Shown piece by piece: positions 28,062 to 28,266 of a DNA stretch of 28,266 bases; the first letter of the stretch is position 1, and every line of letters begins with the position of its first letter. Under the pieces are notes generated by a model that was not told the DNA's origin, did not search any database, and worked only from the letters and a program-made list of their open reading frames with translations. Both the position numbers and the translations under genes were made by a program. This DNA is from Didymodactylos carnosus (taxonomy: Eukaryota; Rotifera; Eurotatoria; Philodinida; Philodinidae): assembly GCA_905250885.1 (NCBI GenBank), contig CAJNOQ010001817.1, positions 1-28,266 of the forward strand, written 5' to 3'.

Positions 28062-28168
28062 AAAAAATCTAATATCGCCCGATTCATCCAGATTATTAGA
28101 TTTTTACTCGATTGCAACTAGTGTGTAACGACAGTGGAAATCTAGTATGGGCGATTATTAGATTTTTT
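28062..28168. repeat. Fold-back repeat at the edge of TRPM exon 1
   Basis: AAAAAATCTAATATCGCCC at 28062-28080 pairs with GGGCGATTATTAGATTTTTT at 28149-28168 with one extra base. A direct repeat, ATTATTAGATTTTT...GCAACTA, is also present (about 28092-28120 and 28155-28180). This structure begins exactly where recognisable TRPM coding sequence ends. Confidence 0.7.
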
Positions 28169-28180
28169 CTAGTTGCAACT

Positions 28181-28266
28181 ATCGATTTATCGCCCGATAA
28201 TCGATCGATTTAACTATTACTAGATGCACCTGCAGACGCATCTAGTTAAAAGTCCCTTTTCCAACT
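28181..28266. other. End of window, further short palindromes
   Basis: CTAGATGC (28222) and GCATCTAG form 8-bp inverted arms around a CTGCAG-containing loop. GATTTATCGCCCGATAATCG repeats the fold-back vocabulary. No coding sequence was recognised, so the upstream TRPM exons must lie outside the window or be lost. Confidence 0.4.

Noticed and set aside
1..28266. CRISPR arrays, bacterial operons, telomeric repeat arrays
   Set aside because: No regularly spaced direct repeats of the right kind and no telomere-like hexamer arrays. The gene structure is eukaryotic.

Overview
The window looks like nuclear DNA of a small invertebrate, most likely a bdelloid rotifer (Adineta/Rotaria type). Two things point there: an arginine-type mono-ADP-ribosyltransferase gene of the subfamily that bdelloids carry in many copies, and a spliced ion-channel gene whose ordinary introns are only about 50-80 bp. 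The DNA is AT-rich, gene-poor and packed with old, broken mobile elements. The species itself is inference.

Layout. 0-1.1 kb: three diverged copies of a ~255 bp repeat. 1.66-2.45 kb (-): the intact ADP-ribosyltransferase gene. 2.7-4.7 kb: non-autonomous inverted-repeat DNA elements, one with TA flanks, and a second TA-flanked one that carries a nested TTAA-flanked element. 5.1-7.1 kb: a run of palindromes, including a perfect 49-bp-arm hairpin. 8.0-8.4 kb (+) and 12.5-12.9 kb (-): two relics of one Ty3/gypsy retrotransposon family, in opposite orientation. 8.4-9.3 kb: a small inverted-repeat element beside unassigned reading frames. 9.95-10.4 and 12.05-12.3 kb: clusters of a palindromic GAACGCGTTC-like decamer. 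10.39-11.10 kb: a 5'-truncated LINE with poly(A) and a 22-bp target-site duplication. 13.3-14.4 kb: further inverted repeats, including an element with a perfect 9-bp target duplication. 14.65-17.2 kb (-): a degenerate LINE with endonuclease and reverse transcriptase.

18.755 kb to beyond 28.06 kb (-): the main gene, a TRPM-family (melastatin) cation channel. Fourteen exons could be placed by reading frame, splice signals and family motifs: part of the N-terminal nucleotide-binding-like domain, the melastatin homology helices, S1-S6, and the TRP helix. The 5' end lies beyond the window or is cut by a fold-back repeat at 28.06 kb. Eleven introns are 48-80 bp, but two are about 2.15 and 3.44 kb. 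The larger holds a transposase relic and further inverted-repeat elements, and a 9-bp direct repeat suggests that an insertion inflated it.

No operon-like organisation, CRISPR array or rRNA was seen, and no intact tRNA. One degenerate tRNA-like segment lies at about 11.95 kb. The two host genes (ADP-ribosyltransferase, TRPM channel) have no evident functional link. The rest is best read as layers of transposon insertion and decay.
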